DNA of 64,000 bases from Limonium bicolor (lineage: Eukaryota; Streptophyta; Magnoliopsida; Caryophyllales; Plumbaginaceae). The position numbers and the translations under genes are program-made. How positions within the stretch are numbered: the stretch's first letter is position 1; each line of letters starts with the position of its first letter. Below the pieces are notes generated by a model. The model did not search any database and was not told the origin of the DNA. It worked only from the letters and a program-made list of their open reading frames with translations. Positions 33,901 through 43,626 of the stretch are shown here, piece by piece. The DNA lies in contig CM041783.1 in the NCBI GenBank assembly GCA_023374045.1, positions 122,017,503 through 122,081,502 of the forward strand, in the 5' to 3' direction.

Positions 33901-35718
33901 TCCTCTCGATTGAGGCGGGTTTCTTCATAGAGTGATGGCAATGGCCTTGTGGTTCGAGGGGATGAGGGATTTTGTTTGGGACGGGGTCGCACCCTGAGAG
34001 GGTTGCCTACGTACTCAACTCCCTGTTGAGATCAGACCTTACGTAGTTCATTAATTTTGGCGAGTGAGGAGTTCGGTGGTGAGGAGGAATGTCTTGTGGG
34101 GCGTTTCTTTGAGTGGCGCCCGAAGGCTTTTGATCCTTTGTTTTGATGGCTGCGCAGTTTCCGAGAGTGGCTATCGTGCCGGTTGGTGAAGGAGACAGGC
34201 TCTGTGTTGTGGCTTCCTTTTCCTTAGGGAGCATACTCATCTTTCTCTTTCCGTGGTGTAGGATATTATGTCTGAACCGATGGATGCAAATTTATTCTAC
34301 ATGCATTTTTTGGAATTGGATATGATTGTATGCAAAGAGGATGTCGTGTCAAGGTGAGCTCAGCCAAGAATTCTAGTTAAGTCAGATTAGTCGTTCCTGA
34401 GCCACTTCTTTCTTGAAAAATCTTCCCGAAAGAGGTCTCTCAGGATCTCTTATACCTTTCTGTTTCCTTTCTTAAGGTCAGTTAGGCTTTCTTTAATCGG
34501 GGTGATGAACACTCGTTTTTTCTCTACCTCCCTGATTTCTTCGACGCTCGTTTGTGCATGATTGTATCGACAAGATCGGACGCGTCGTAGCCGTTCATGT
34601 TTCGAATTTGGTACTTTCGAATCAAGCAAATACCATCTCTAAGTCGGAGGTCTTTCGATGGGTTATAACGGGGCTGCAGGGTATGTCACATGGGACTGGA
34701 GGATTTGTTTGAGGATTGTGGGGCTTTGGTGCAACGGAGGACATGCTACACCTTTGCCATGGATGGAGTGATTTTTGGACTCCTTTCGCATTTGTGCGAA
34801 TTATTATGCGTCCTCATTTTTGATTTGCTACTTTCTTTGAGTAGTCTAATTGCATTTCTTCGTGATTGACATTTGTGGTCTCATCTATTTATCAAGTGTG
34901 GAGGCATCGAGTGGTATGAGACTTTCATTTCCTCTCTTTGCTATTTTGAGCGTTTCGTGCTCCGCTTCTCTTGTTTTCATCCTCTTTGGATATCTCTTTC
35001 AAGCTGTCTTCCATGTTTTAAATGGTGAGGAAGGAACCATGGCTCCGACTCTTTTCATTCTCTTTTGCAGGGGTGAATGGTTGTGTGATGTGGGGTGGCA
35101 TATCGTGGAGCTGTTTTCGAAAGGATTTTCAATGAAAGGCTCAGCGGGGCTCACTAAGGGATCATTTTTAGGGTCAATAAGGCTTTTGGCCTTGTGGAGG
35201 TTTTCTTCGATCCTAGGTGCCTCGTCATCCCTATTGAGAGATAATTGTTTCCTCTACTATTCCTAAATTTTGACATGAATGGTAACACGCTTTTCTCGTC
35301 AATATTTGGTTCCGTGATGGAGGGTCCTCACAGGGTGCTTCGAAATTTAAACGCGTCAGGCGCTCTGGGTTTTGCACGCTCTGTGTTTCCCTTATGCACT
35401 CAACTCTCACGAGAGGTTAGAAATCCTTCCAAGACCTCTTCGGGGAAAATGATACAAGAGTTTGGCGGCCTTTGATGACTTATGTGACTTTCCTAGAATT
35501 AAAGACCGAGATGCGCCTTGACACTAGGGATATGCGAATGCAAATGCAATTAAGCTAAACCTAATGCAGATGATGATGATAATTTTTGTATGGATGCATT
35601 TTTTTTTTAAGATATTTTGTGTGGATGCGCTTTCATTTTATGGATGCATTTTTGTGGATGCATTTTTTGGATTTTTGAATGAATGCGTGTGCTCTTTTTT
35701 TTGGATTTTTGCGACAGT
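33901..35718 (-). other. 3' non-coding region of the giant element
   Basis: 1.8 kb after the integrase stop. A 138-codon plus-strand frame at 34850-35266 is antisense to the element, hydrophobic and unlike any family I know, so it is not annotated as a gene. A short interspersed array of GGATGCATTTTT words lies at about 35590-35705. Confidence 0.6.
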
Positions 35719-36594
35719 TCAGACATAATATCGTTTCAGCTGGTCAAGATTGACAAGGCTTTGAAATTCTTCTCCGTCCAAATCTGTTAGTAATACAGCA
35801 CCATGAGGGGTTATCTCTTTGACCAGATAAGGGCCCATCCAGTTCGGTGTAAACTTGCCCCGTGGGTCTGGCAAGTCCTTTCTCAGTTCTTTTAGGACGA
35901 GGTCGCCCACTTGGATGTTTCGTTCTCTGACCCTTTTGTTGAACGCTCCAGCCATTCTCTTCTGGTAACCCTGGATGTGATATAATGCATGTAGGCGTTT
36001 CTCATCAAGAAGAGCAAGACTGTCATAGCGTTGTTGTGACCAATCACTTTCAGCAATTTTCAGTTCGTTAGTGCCCCGAAGAGTGGGAATTTCAAGCTCG
36101 ATTGGCAAGACACATTCTGACCCGTATACCAAGGAATACGGAGTGGCTCCAGTTGCGGTTCTGACAGTAGTTCAGTAACCCCAGAGAGCGTAGTGTAGCT
36201 TTTCTGGCCAATCTCTGTACGTTTCAACCATTTTTGCCAATGCACTCTTTACGGCTTTGTTGGCAGTCTCAACTGCTCCGTTGGTCTGAGGTCGGTATGG
36301 GGATGATCTATGGTAACGGATGTTGTATTTTTCCATGACCCGGATGGTGTCTCCGTCGAATTGAGGACCGTTGTCGAATACAAACTCTGATGGAACCCCG
36401 TATCGGCATATGATATCTCGCTCAATGAACTGGGCGACTTGCTTTGATCCGATGTTCGTGAATGACCATGCCTCTACCCATTTGCTGAAATAGTCTATCG
36501 CCACAAGGATGTAGCGGTGTCCATTTGAAGCTTTGGGGTAGATTTCTCCAATGATGTCGATTCCCCATATAGAGAACGGCCAAGGAGCCGCCAT
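35719..36594 (-). pseudogene. pol: Tat/Ogre integrase core and C-terminal domain, with one stop
   Basis: Integrase catalyses insertion of the element DNA in the nucleus. The first 140-residue segment (36594-36172) has the catalytic residues Asp13 (WGIDIIG), Asp74 (FDNGPQF) and Glu109 (NGAVETANKAV). It stops at a TGA after ALWGY, where related enzymes have Arg (CGA to TGA). The same reading continues through TTVRTATGATP and VYGSECVLPIE to the C-terminal WMGPYLVKEI and ends YYV at 35719. The N-terminal zinc finger is in the previous frame, separated by a stop at 36622. All three catalytic residues are present. Confidence 0.9.
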
Positions 36595-36621
36595 GGCTGT
36601 CAGGGGTAGGGGAGGCAGGTG

Positions 36622-38040
36622 TTACGAGTTAGCAAGGGTCTGACACTTGGCGCACTTTTTCACGAATTCGTGACAATCGGCTTCCATTGTTGTCCAGTAA
36701 TACCCTAGTCTGAGGATTTTCCGGGATAGGGAATGTCCTCCAGCATGGGTCCCGCATACTCCCTCATGGACGTCCTCGATGATCTTATCAGCCTCTGTTC
36801 GGGTCACACACAAGTGTTGAATTCCGTTCGGCATTCTCTTGTAGACCCTGGTTCCGTAGATCACATACTGATTTGACATTCTTCTTAGCGCGATGCGGTC
36901 CTGCTTAGTGGCTTCAGGCGGATACTCTCCTCTTCTGAGGAAATTATCGATGTCCACAAACCACTCATCCTCGACTTCCCCTGTCTCGATGGCTCCAATC
37001 TCAAATGAGGGTGCATTAGTCATGGTTATCCATAAGGGGAAGTATAGCGAACCGGTCGGTACTTGGACTACTGAAGCCAAGGAGGCTAAAGAGTCGGCAA
37101 AGATGTTCTGGCTCCGGTTCACGTGCTTGAAAGTCACATTTCGAAAACATGTGATTAAGTATGAAAGGTAGTCATGGTAGGGGATCAATCGTTCTTCTCT
37201 GATCTCCCAAGTCTGATTGACCTGCGAAATAACGAGATTAGAATCGCCAAAGACCTCTAACTCCTCCACTTGCAATTCTAACGCCATTTCGAGTCCCAGG
37301 ATGCAGGCTTCGTATTCCGCCATGTTATTAGTGACTGGGTATTTGATTTTTACCACAGCTGGAAGCAAATCTCCCTCAGGATGAATCAATAAGATTCTGG
37401 CCCCTTTACCCTTATGGTTGACGGCACCATCAAAGTATAACCTCCAGCAGTTTTTTCGTAATGTCATGATTTGTTCGTCTGGGAAATCGTCATTGCCGAA
37501 GAACTCGGATGCTACCGGGCATTCTGCTAGGTGTTCGGCTATGGCACTCCCTTTGATTGACTTCTGAATTTTGAAAGTGATATCGAACTCAGACAACAAT
37601 AGGGACCATCTGGATAAGCGGCCATCAAGAATTGGCTTTTCCAGAAGGTACTTTATAGGGTTCATGCGTGCAATCAGATGAACCTCTTGCCCTAACAAGT
37701 AGTGCCTTAACTTCTTCGTGGCCCAGACCAACGCAGCATAGAATTTGTGAATGTCAGAGTATCGTGTTTCTGCATCGACCCATTTCTTGCTGATATGGTA
37801 GATCGACTTTTCACGCGGTGGGGATCCTTGTTCCTGGGCCAGCATGGCGCCCATTGACGTTTCTCGGGCAGTGAGGTAAAGGATCATTGGTTTGCCCTCC
37901 TGGGGCGGTACCAAGACGGGCGGGTTCTGCAAATAGGTTTTGATCTTCTCAAAGGCTTCCTGACACTGTTCATTCCAGACTTTAGATGTGTCTATTTTCA
38001 ACAGGTGAAAGATAGGCTCACAGGTTTCGGTCAGCTGCAT
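36622..38040 (-). CDS. pol: Tat/Ogre pol segment: degenerate RNase H, second RNase H, integrase zinc finger
   Basis: A 472-codon open segment. Residues 45-175 match the usual Ty3/gypsy RNase H fold, but the catalytic block that should read CDAS(D) is LTARETS and the HTD block is IARMN, so it is expected to be inactive. Residues 198-325 are a second RNase H of the type characteristic of the Tat clade, with Asp204 (YFDGA), Glu242 (MAEYEA), Asp266 (GDSNLV) and Asp316 (FADSLA), a full catalytic set. Residues 420-472 hold the integrase HHCC finger (H425, H432, C463, C466: CAKCQ). It ends at a TAA that probably interrupts the polyprotein. The start codon is not real; it continues from RT across a frameshift near 38060. 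Confidence 0.9.
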   Translation of the reverse strand: MQLTETCEPIFHLLKIDTSKVWNEQCQEAFEKIKTYLQNPPVLVPPQEGKPMILYLTARETSMGAMLAQEQGSPPREKSIYHISKKWVDAETRYSDIHKFYAALVWATKKLRHYLLGQEVHLIARMNPIKYLLEKPILDGRLSRWSLLLSEFDITFKIQKSIKGSAIAEHLAECPVASEFFGNDDFPDEQIMTLRKNCWRLYFDGAVNHKGKGARILLIHPEGDLLPAVVKIKYPVTNNMAEYEACILGLEMALELQVEELEVFGDSNLVISQVNQTWEIREERLIPYHDYLSYLITCFRNVTFKHVNRSQNIFADSLASLASVVQVPTGSLYFPLWITMTNAPSFEIGAIETGEVEDEWFVDIDNFLRRGEYPPEATKQDRIALRRMSNQYVIYGTRVYKRMPNGIQHLCVTRTEADKIIEDVHEGVCGTHAGGHSLSRKILRLGYYWTTMEADCHEFVKKCAKCQTLANS

Positions 38041-38069
38041 GATGAATCTTCTGATGTACTGAATTCTGC

Positions 38070-39082
38070 CTAAGAAACCTCTGATTTCTTTTTCGGTCTT
38101 CGGAGGAGCATTTCTTGAATGGCCTTTATCTTATCTGGGTCTACCTCGATTCCTCGGGTGGTGATCATGAAGCCCAAAATCTTTCCTTCGGTCACTCCGA
38201 ATGTACATTTCTTGGGGTTTAGCTTCATTTGGAACTTCTGCATCCTCTCAAAGAATTTTCTTAGGTTTACCAAGTGATCCTCCCGTCGGGCAGCTTTAAC
38301 AATCATGTCATTACGTATACCTCCACCTCTTTGTGAATCATGTCATGCAACAACGTAGTAGCGGCCCTTTGATATGTGGCTCCGGCATTTTTCAAGCCAA
38401 AGGGCATGTTTACGTAACAAAAGGTTCCCCACTGCGTAATAAAAGACGTCTTTTCCTGGTCTTCTACAGCCATTCGAATCTGATTGTAACCTGAAAACCC
38501 ATCCATGAATGACAGTAGTGCATGTTGGGCAGTATTGTCAACAAGGATATCAATGTGGGGTAAGGGAAAGCTGTCTTTGGGGTTGGCCTCGTTTAAGTCC
38601 CGAAAGTCAATACACACTCGCACTTTTCCATTTTTCTTTGGGACAACTACGATATTGGCTAGCCAATCGGGGTAATTGACGACCCGAATAAAGCCAACAC
38701 GTAACAACTTTTCAACTTCTTCTTTCACTTTCAGTTGGTGCTCGGGTTTCATTCTTCTCAAACGTTGTTTCTTAGGTTTGGCATTTGGATACAACAGTAT
38801 TCTGTGTTAGACAATGTCGGGGTCAATCCCTGGCATGTCTGCGTAGCTCCAGGCAAAAACATCAACATATTCAGTTAGCAGAGAAGTCAGGTCCCGTTTT
38901 TCTGTTTCACTCAGACCCAAACCAACTTGTAAAGTTTTAGGGTTATCAGGTGTTTCGATATTCATTGCTATTGTTTCCTCTACAATCTGAGTGTGGGTGG
39001 AATATTGTTCTGTGGGAGGCATATTCTCCTCGTCATATTCTTCTTCTTCAGCCTCATAGTTTTGCATTGAATCAAATGACAA
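38070..39082 (-). pseudogene. pol: Tat/Ogre reverse transcriptase, active site disrupted
   Basis: The RT copies genomic RNA into DNA. The frame 39082-38303 runs from an acidic N-terminal part through LTEYVDVFAWSYADMPGID, a TAA at 38807-38809, then fingers (NIVVVPKKNGKVRVCIDFRD), palm (FMDGFSGYNQIRM) and GTFCYVNMPFGLKNAGATYQ. It breaks exactly at the catalytic motif: YV is followed by a one-base loss, and the first Asp codon reads AAT (Asn) in the resumed frame 38306-38070 (DMIVK...). The resumed frame carries KLNPKKCTFGV and GFMITTRGIEVDPDK, the end of RT. This enzyme cannot be functional as read. Confidence 0.9.
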
Positions 39083-39528
39083 AAAGAAGAATTTTCTGAA
39101 TAAACTGAACTTTCATTAATGCTCGAAGAGCTGGGCAACTCAATGATTGTTAGAAAATTGCCACCATTTTTACAGCGGAAAATAAATGGTGGCTCCCCCT
39201 CTCTTTCTTCTTCGTCGAGATTAAGACAGACATCACTTTCATCATCAACACTATGAGAACTACTGTTATCACTACTGCTATTGCTATCACTATCAACTAG
39301 AATGATTGAATATGGCTCCTGGGAAATCAGCTCCTCTCTCTTGTGATAGACGACAAGACACGCTCCATGGCCATCTACCGAGGGTGCGGGGTCCTTGATG
39401 ACTGGTTTGGTCGTGACACTACTCTCCGCTGCATCCTCGGGCGTTCCTTGGTCGCCTCCCTTGTCGCCATGGTCTTCAAGGCATGAGTAGAGGGGAAGTA
39501 AAGTGGTCCACCAGCTCTCCCACTCCAT
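39083..39528 (-). pseudogene. pol: Acidic Ser-rich linker between protease/G-patch and RT
   Basis: A minus-strand frame rich in Ser, Asp and Glu (DSDSNSSSDNSSSHSVDDE) with VVYHKREELISQEPYS upstream. It overlaps the C-terminal tail of the protease frame in another phase and loses frame near 39085 where the RT frame begins. No domain is recognised. Low-complexity linkers of this kind occur between protease and RT in Tat-clade polyproteins. Confidence 0.6.
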
Positions 39529-40253
39529 TGTCTCCTGACTTCCCTGAGCTTGAACTGCTTATCACAACTCACAGATACATATGGTTCAAGGTTAACTGAT
39601 AAGAAAGAATCTGCGTGAATTCTTACATGTGAATCTGTCAACATAATACCTGACAACTCCGTAAATCCTAACCCGGCTCCTCGTCCTCCGACATATGCGG
39701 TTAGTGGCTCTGCTGTGCCCTGCAGCTCCTTGCCTAGCCCACTCCCCTGTTTGTAGCCCATCCGAGACATCATGTGCTGCGATGCGGAGCTATAGACACT
39801 AGGGTCGAAGTAGAGAGGAGTGATGGAAGAAGTTTGACTTACCTGTGAATGTGGCCTTGCCACTATGAAGCCCCTGAGCGTCAACTCTCGACCCCCCGGT
39901 GCATTATTCTCAAATAGTGGGGACTCAGCCCTGGCCTCTCCCAAAACCTCCACGATTCGTCCCCCGCGTTTGAACTTTAGCTTCTGATGGACGACTGAGG
40001 GGACTCCTTTGATCTGATTGATGAACTCACGCCCCAGCAGAAGGTTGAAAGTAGAAGATATGTCTATGACCATTGCCTCGATGGTCAGGGAGACGTCTTC
40101 AATCAGGATTGGAAGTGACAGGGTCCCCAAAACCTTTCTATGGCTGTTGTCATAGGCACTCAACGTCATATCTACCGGCTTAAAGTCGTTGAGTCCCATA
40201 TGACGGGCTACGCGGAGCGGGCAGACATTCACCTCAGCCCCATCATCAATCAA
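39375..40253 (-). CDS. pol: Tat/Ogre aspartic protease fused to a G-patch motif
   Basis: A 292-codon open segment. Residues 1-100 are a retropepsin-like protease: catalytic Asp in LIDDGAEVNVCPL, second block STFNLLLGREFI (residues 67-78). Residues 161-200 form a G-patch: MGYKQGSGLGKELQGTAEPL followed by GGRGAGLGF. G-patches bind RNA or activate DEAH helicases and are known at the protease C-terminus in betaretroviruses; in plant elements this arrangement is less often discussed. The start is not a genuine initiator: the upstream frame (MKAGIPSP) shifts by one base at 40255. The C-terminal ~50 residues, Arg-rich, may be out-of-frame sequence. Confidence 0.85.
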   Translation of the reverse strand: MIDDGAEVNVCPLRVARHMGLNDFKPVDMTLSAYDNSHRKVLGTLSLPILIEDVSLTIEAMVIDISSTFNLLLGREFINQIKGVPSVVHQKLKFKRGGRIVEVLGEARAESPLFENNAPGGRELTLRGFIVARPHSQVSQTSSITPLYFDPSVYSSASQHMMSRMGYKQGSGLGKELQGTAEPLTAYVGGRGAGLGFTELSGIMLTDSHVRIHADSFLSVNLEPYVSVSCDKQFKLREVRRQWSGRAGGPLYFPSTHALKTMATREATKERPRMQRRVVSRPNQSSRTPHPR

Positions 40254-40257
40254 AGTC

Positions 40258-41256
40258 TTAGGGACTTGGAATCCCAGCCTTCATAGTTATGTAGAGGGCC
40301 TTTCCCGCCTGACGAGGGATCTCGTCGTCGGTGAATGTTATGGAGAGGTCCGGGGTCCGAGACAGGTGGGCTATGATGCTTTCGACCGACACCGGCCGCT
40401 TCTGATTCATTCTCAAGTGCCGAGCTACCGCATCTTTGTGCTCTTCTGAAATCGTCAGCAGAGACCAAATTGTGATGGGTATGCTGGTTGTCTTCAGCTC
40501 TCTCAACAGATCTTCTTCTCCCACCAATTTGTTCTCTGACTCATTCAGAGTAAGGTCGTGGACTCTCTGCTGCAACATTTCTGGCTCTTCTGCGAGCTCA
40601 GCGGGCTTGAAATGCCTTCCTGAGCGGGTTAAGTGATTGATTCTTTCCAAACCCTCATCGGGTTTGTCCTCGTCTGCTATCAGAAATGGTACTCTAACAG
40701 GGGTTATAGCCGGTGGATTCTCATCTTCGTCAGTGATCATAATGACGTTGCACTCAGAGATTCTCCTTCCACGCCTTTCGGCAATCTTCTGTCGGCACCA
40801 AGCTTCTACCACCTCCAATGCTTTCATCGTGTTATAGAGCTCTCGTGCTTCAAAATTCAGTCCCACGAGTAACTCAAGGTTCTTTTCCATTTGCCGCCCT
40901 ACTATCAGCAGGGTGATGATAGACACCCTTCCTTGTCCTACTAGACGCTCGACTGTAGCATGTATCTCATGCGTCATTGCTAGATATTCATGCATTTGCG
41001 GTTGAATATCATACTGGATTTCTGGACGATGAACTCGGAAGGCGTCTAGCTCCGAAGATAGCACGATCGGAGGGGGTGTACTCTGGTTGCCCGGCTCAGA
41101 GGAATTCTTAATGGCATGGATCCTTATGATTCTGCTAACATCTGATTCTTCTTCTCCTTCTCCTATCAGGCTCAACATATTCACATGCCTGGGGATAGAA
41201 TTGTTCTGAGTGTTCGGATTGGTTTTCGAGAATTCCACCTCCCCAGCATCGATCAA
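40258..41256 (-). CDS. Tat/Ogre Gag-Pro linker region
   Basis: A 332-codon open segment joining the Gag zinc-finger-like motif to the protease. The first residues (LIDAGEVEF) complete a motif begun upstream, CEYHMIKGHSTDNCRALRHAI, interrupted by TAG where Gln is usual. The rest has no named domain: mixed-charge helices (MEKNLELLVGLNFEARELYN), an ITDEDENPPAI acidic patch, and a C-terminal part (PVSVESIIAHLSRTPDLSIT, FTDDEIP) that leads to the protease. It ends by a one-base frameshift just before the catalytic Asp. Confidence 0.8.
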   Translation of the reverse strand: MIDAGEVEFSKTNPNTQNNSIPRHVNMLSLIGEGEEESDVSRIIRIHAIKNSSEPGNQSTPPPIVLSSELDAFRVHRPEIQYDIQPQMHEYLAMTHEIHATVERLVGQGRVSIITLLIVGRQMEKNLELLVGLNFEARELYNTMKALEVVEAWCRQKIAERRGRRISECNVIMITDEDENPPAITPVRVPFLIADEDKPDEGLERINHLTRSGRHFKPAELAEEPEMLQQRVHDLTLNESENKLVGEEDLLRELKTTSIPITIWSLLTISEEHKDAVARHLRMNQKRPVSVESIIAHLSRTPDLSITFTDDEIPRQAGKALYITMKAGIPSP

Positions 41257-42987
41257 ATCCTAAATGGCATGCCGCAAGGCCCGGCAATTATCAGTACTAT
41301 GTCCCTTGATCATGTGATATTCACATAGGCTGTTGAGGTCAAGCCCCATCTGAGTGACTCCGGGTTTCAGATTCGGGTGCCTCAGTAAGAATCCGCTCTT
41401 CTTCAACTTCTCATAGGCTTTGCCCATCGGCATACCTAGACTTGTGTAATTTCTCTTTGGTTGGGACTGGTAACTGCTCGGTGGTGGAGTGGCAGAATAA
41501 TTTGAGGTTGACCAACTGACTTGGGCTTGAAATACTGGAGGTTGGAATTGATTGGTTGACGGGGTAGGAACAAACTTACTGTCTGTGTCTGTCTTAGGCT
41601 GCTTGTTTTGGTAGTTTGACTGTCAGGGAAATGATCCCTGGAAGCCAAGACCTTTCAACTTTCCGGCCAGAGCTAGCTCTTCTGCAGCCGTGGCAGCTGC
41701 TTTCAGATGTTTGAAGTCACAAATCCCCAAAGATTTGAGGTGATCTGAACAAGGATTTTTTAGACAATCGATTATGATTTTGATTTGTTCATCTTCACTG
41801 GGGCGGTCTAACATCTGGCCCGCCTTCTCTCCATCTGGTAATGAACTCCATCACCGACTCGTGATTTCTTGGTCTCATTGTCTCTAGGTCTCTCCTGGTG
41901 ACCCCTAGGTTAGTGTTATAACTGTACTGCTCCACTAAAGCCTGGTAGACCTCTTCCAACTTTTTCCCTGAGAAATCCATTCTTGATACCCAAGTTTGAG
42001 TTGACCCTTCAAGATAACTGGGGAAACAGATTATCTTCATCTCATCATCTAGCCCATACATAGTCATGACCCGGTCAAACTGGGCGAGATGGTGCCTGGG
42101 GTCCCTTTTCCCGGAGTACTTAGAGATTTCTAACAGTTTTAGATTTTCGGGCAATTTGGAGTTTGGCTTTAGTTGGAACTGACGAAAACCCAACATCTTG
42201 GCTCTCTCCCCGAGCTGCATCTCCGCTAGTAGCTCTTCTTTCAGGGATTTCTTCATTTGATTGAGGTCAAGTGGTAGGTGTTCAGCAGGCGGGGCTTGGT
42301 TGTAACCATGAATCAAATGGTTAGATGGTTGGGGTAACAGTTGGGTCTGGGGAATTGCTTCCTCAAAACGGACGGCATGTCTAGGGGGGTGTACTGGTAT
42401 TGATTGAGTTGGATGGGGTCAGGGTGTGGTGAGTTGGGATGAATGAGTTCTGGTTGTTTGGCTTGATATAGATGGGCTGTTTGGACAGTGGCTCCTGCGG
42501 GTGGGAACGGTGGTAGTCTGGGGAAGATGGTTGGTACTATAGGAACCGTGGTTAGGACTGGAGGTGGCATGGGTGCTCCAGAGAGTAGGTCAGCCGTTTG
42601 AAAAGTTGTGGTGACTGGGTGGATGATGGTGCGTTCTTTCCCTGTGGTCGGTTGTGGTATGTTGGTGTTGAACATAGGGTTTTGATTGCTCCAGACGCGG
42701 TTGGGGTGTGGGGAGTCCTCAATATAATCTTCATCAGGGTCAGTAAGGTATGGATCTTTTCCCTTGGCTGACCTCTCTTGGCGCAATTGCTCTTCTAGCC
42801 TTTCAACGGCCTGTTTCAGCATATTCTCATTTCTTGTTGACTGTTCTAGCATACAGTAGAGAATACTTGGATCAGGAAGACGTGAGCTACCGCCGCTAGC
42901 TCCTACAACAGAACTTGCATTTGCATCAATAGCTGTGGTTGTCGGGACACCCTCTGGGGCGGTGGGGTTGATCAGGTTTTGGTCCAT
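41257..42987 (-). pseudogene. gag: Tat/Ogre Gag, broken by two frameshifts and two stops
   Basis: I place the start at 42987 (MDQNLINPT); the frame is open further upstream to 43326 but that part looks like leader. Residues up to about 220 are Pro/Thr-rich and disordered with a short coiled-coil (NENMLKQAVERLEEQLRQE). A frameshift near 42320 leads to the retrotransposon Gag domain at 42316-41795 (PRHHLAQFDRVMTMYGL, AYLEGS-like block, VEQYSYNTNLGVTRRDLE). A second frameshift near 41805 leads to DEQIKIIIDCLKNP and AEELALAGKLKGLGF, and then a TGA at about 41620. The same frame continues to CEYHMIKGHSTDNC, a Tat-type zinc-finger-like segment, and a TAG near 41263. Confidence 0.85.
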
Positions 42988-43626
42988 GGTTTCTGACGAG
43001 GTTTCAGTCGCGGTGTCACTAGCCAGCCTCCCCCGGGAATCTCTTTTCCACAGTCGAGTAATGTTGGAAGACTGGTTTGGAATCAGGCTCAAATATCTCC
43101 ACAATCTGTTGTCGACGATATTGTACTGTAGAATAGTACGGAGATCATTAGTATGAATGCACATTTTGAAAAAAGGGTAGAAAGGGAGAAGGTCGTCCCT
43201 ATGATTTACGTAAAATGTTTTGCGAAGAAGGTTTTCTACATCATTTGATTGAGAAGAAAAGGGCACGAGCCTAGTTTTCATTTCCAAAAGGCTTGTCATA
43301 CCAATATTACATAACCACCGTTGCATACATGAAGAGGAAAAAAGGGGGTTACAATCCGATTCAAAGGGGGAATATAACTGTTAGTCCAAAAGGAGAAGTA
43401 CATCCGTTAGCTAGCTAACCATTACAAAATGGGGGGTGTACCCATAAGCTAGCTAGTCATTACAAAAGGGGGATATATCAACTAGTTATGCTAAACATTA
43501 CAAAAAGGGGATTTACCTACTAGTTAGCCAATCTTTGCAAAAGGAGATACATCCGCTAGTTGGCTAATCATTACAAAAGGGGGACACATCCGCTAGTTAT
43601 ATAATAAACTACTGCCGCTAGAGGAA

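Noticed and set aside
33363..33992. 209-codon Pro/Ser/Arg-rich minus-strand frame
   Set aside because: It spans two tandem-repeat arrays in the element's 3' region and has no recognisable domain.
34850..35266. 138-codon hydrophobic plus-strand frame
   Set aside because: Antisense to the element in its non-coding 3' region; no family resemblance.
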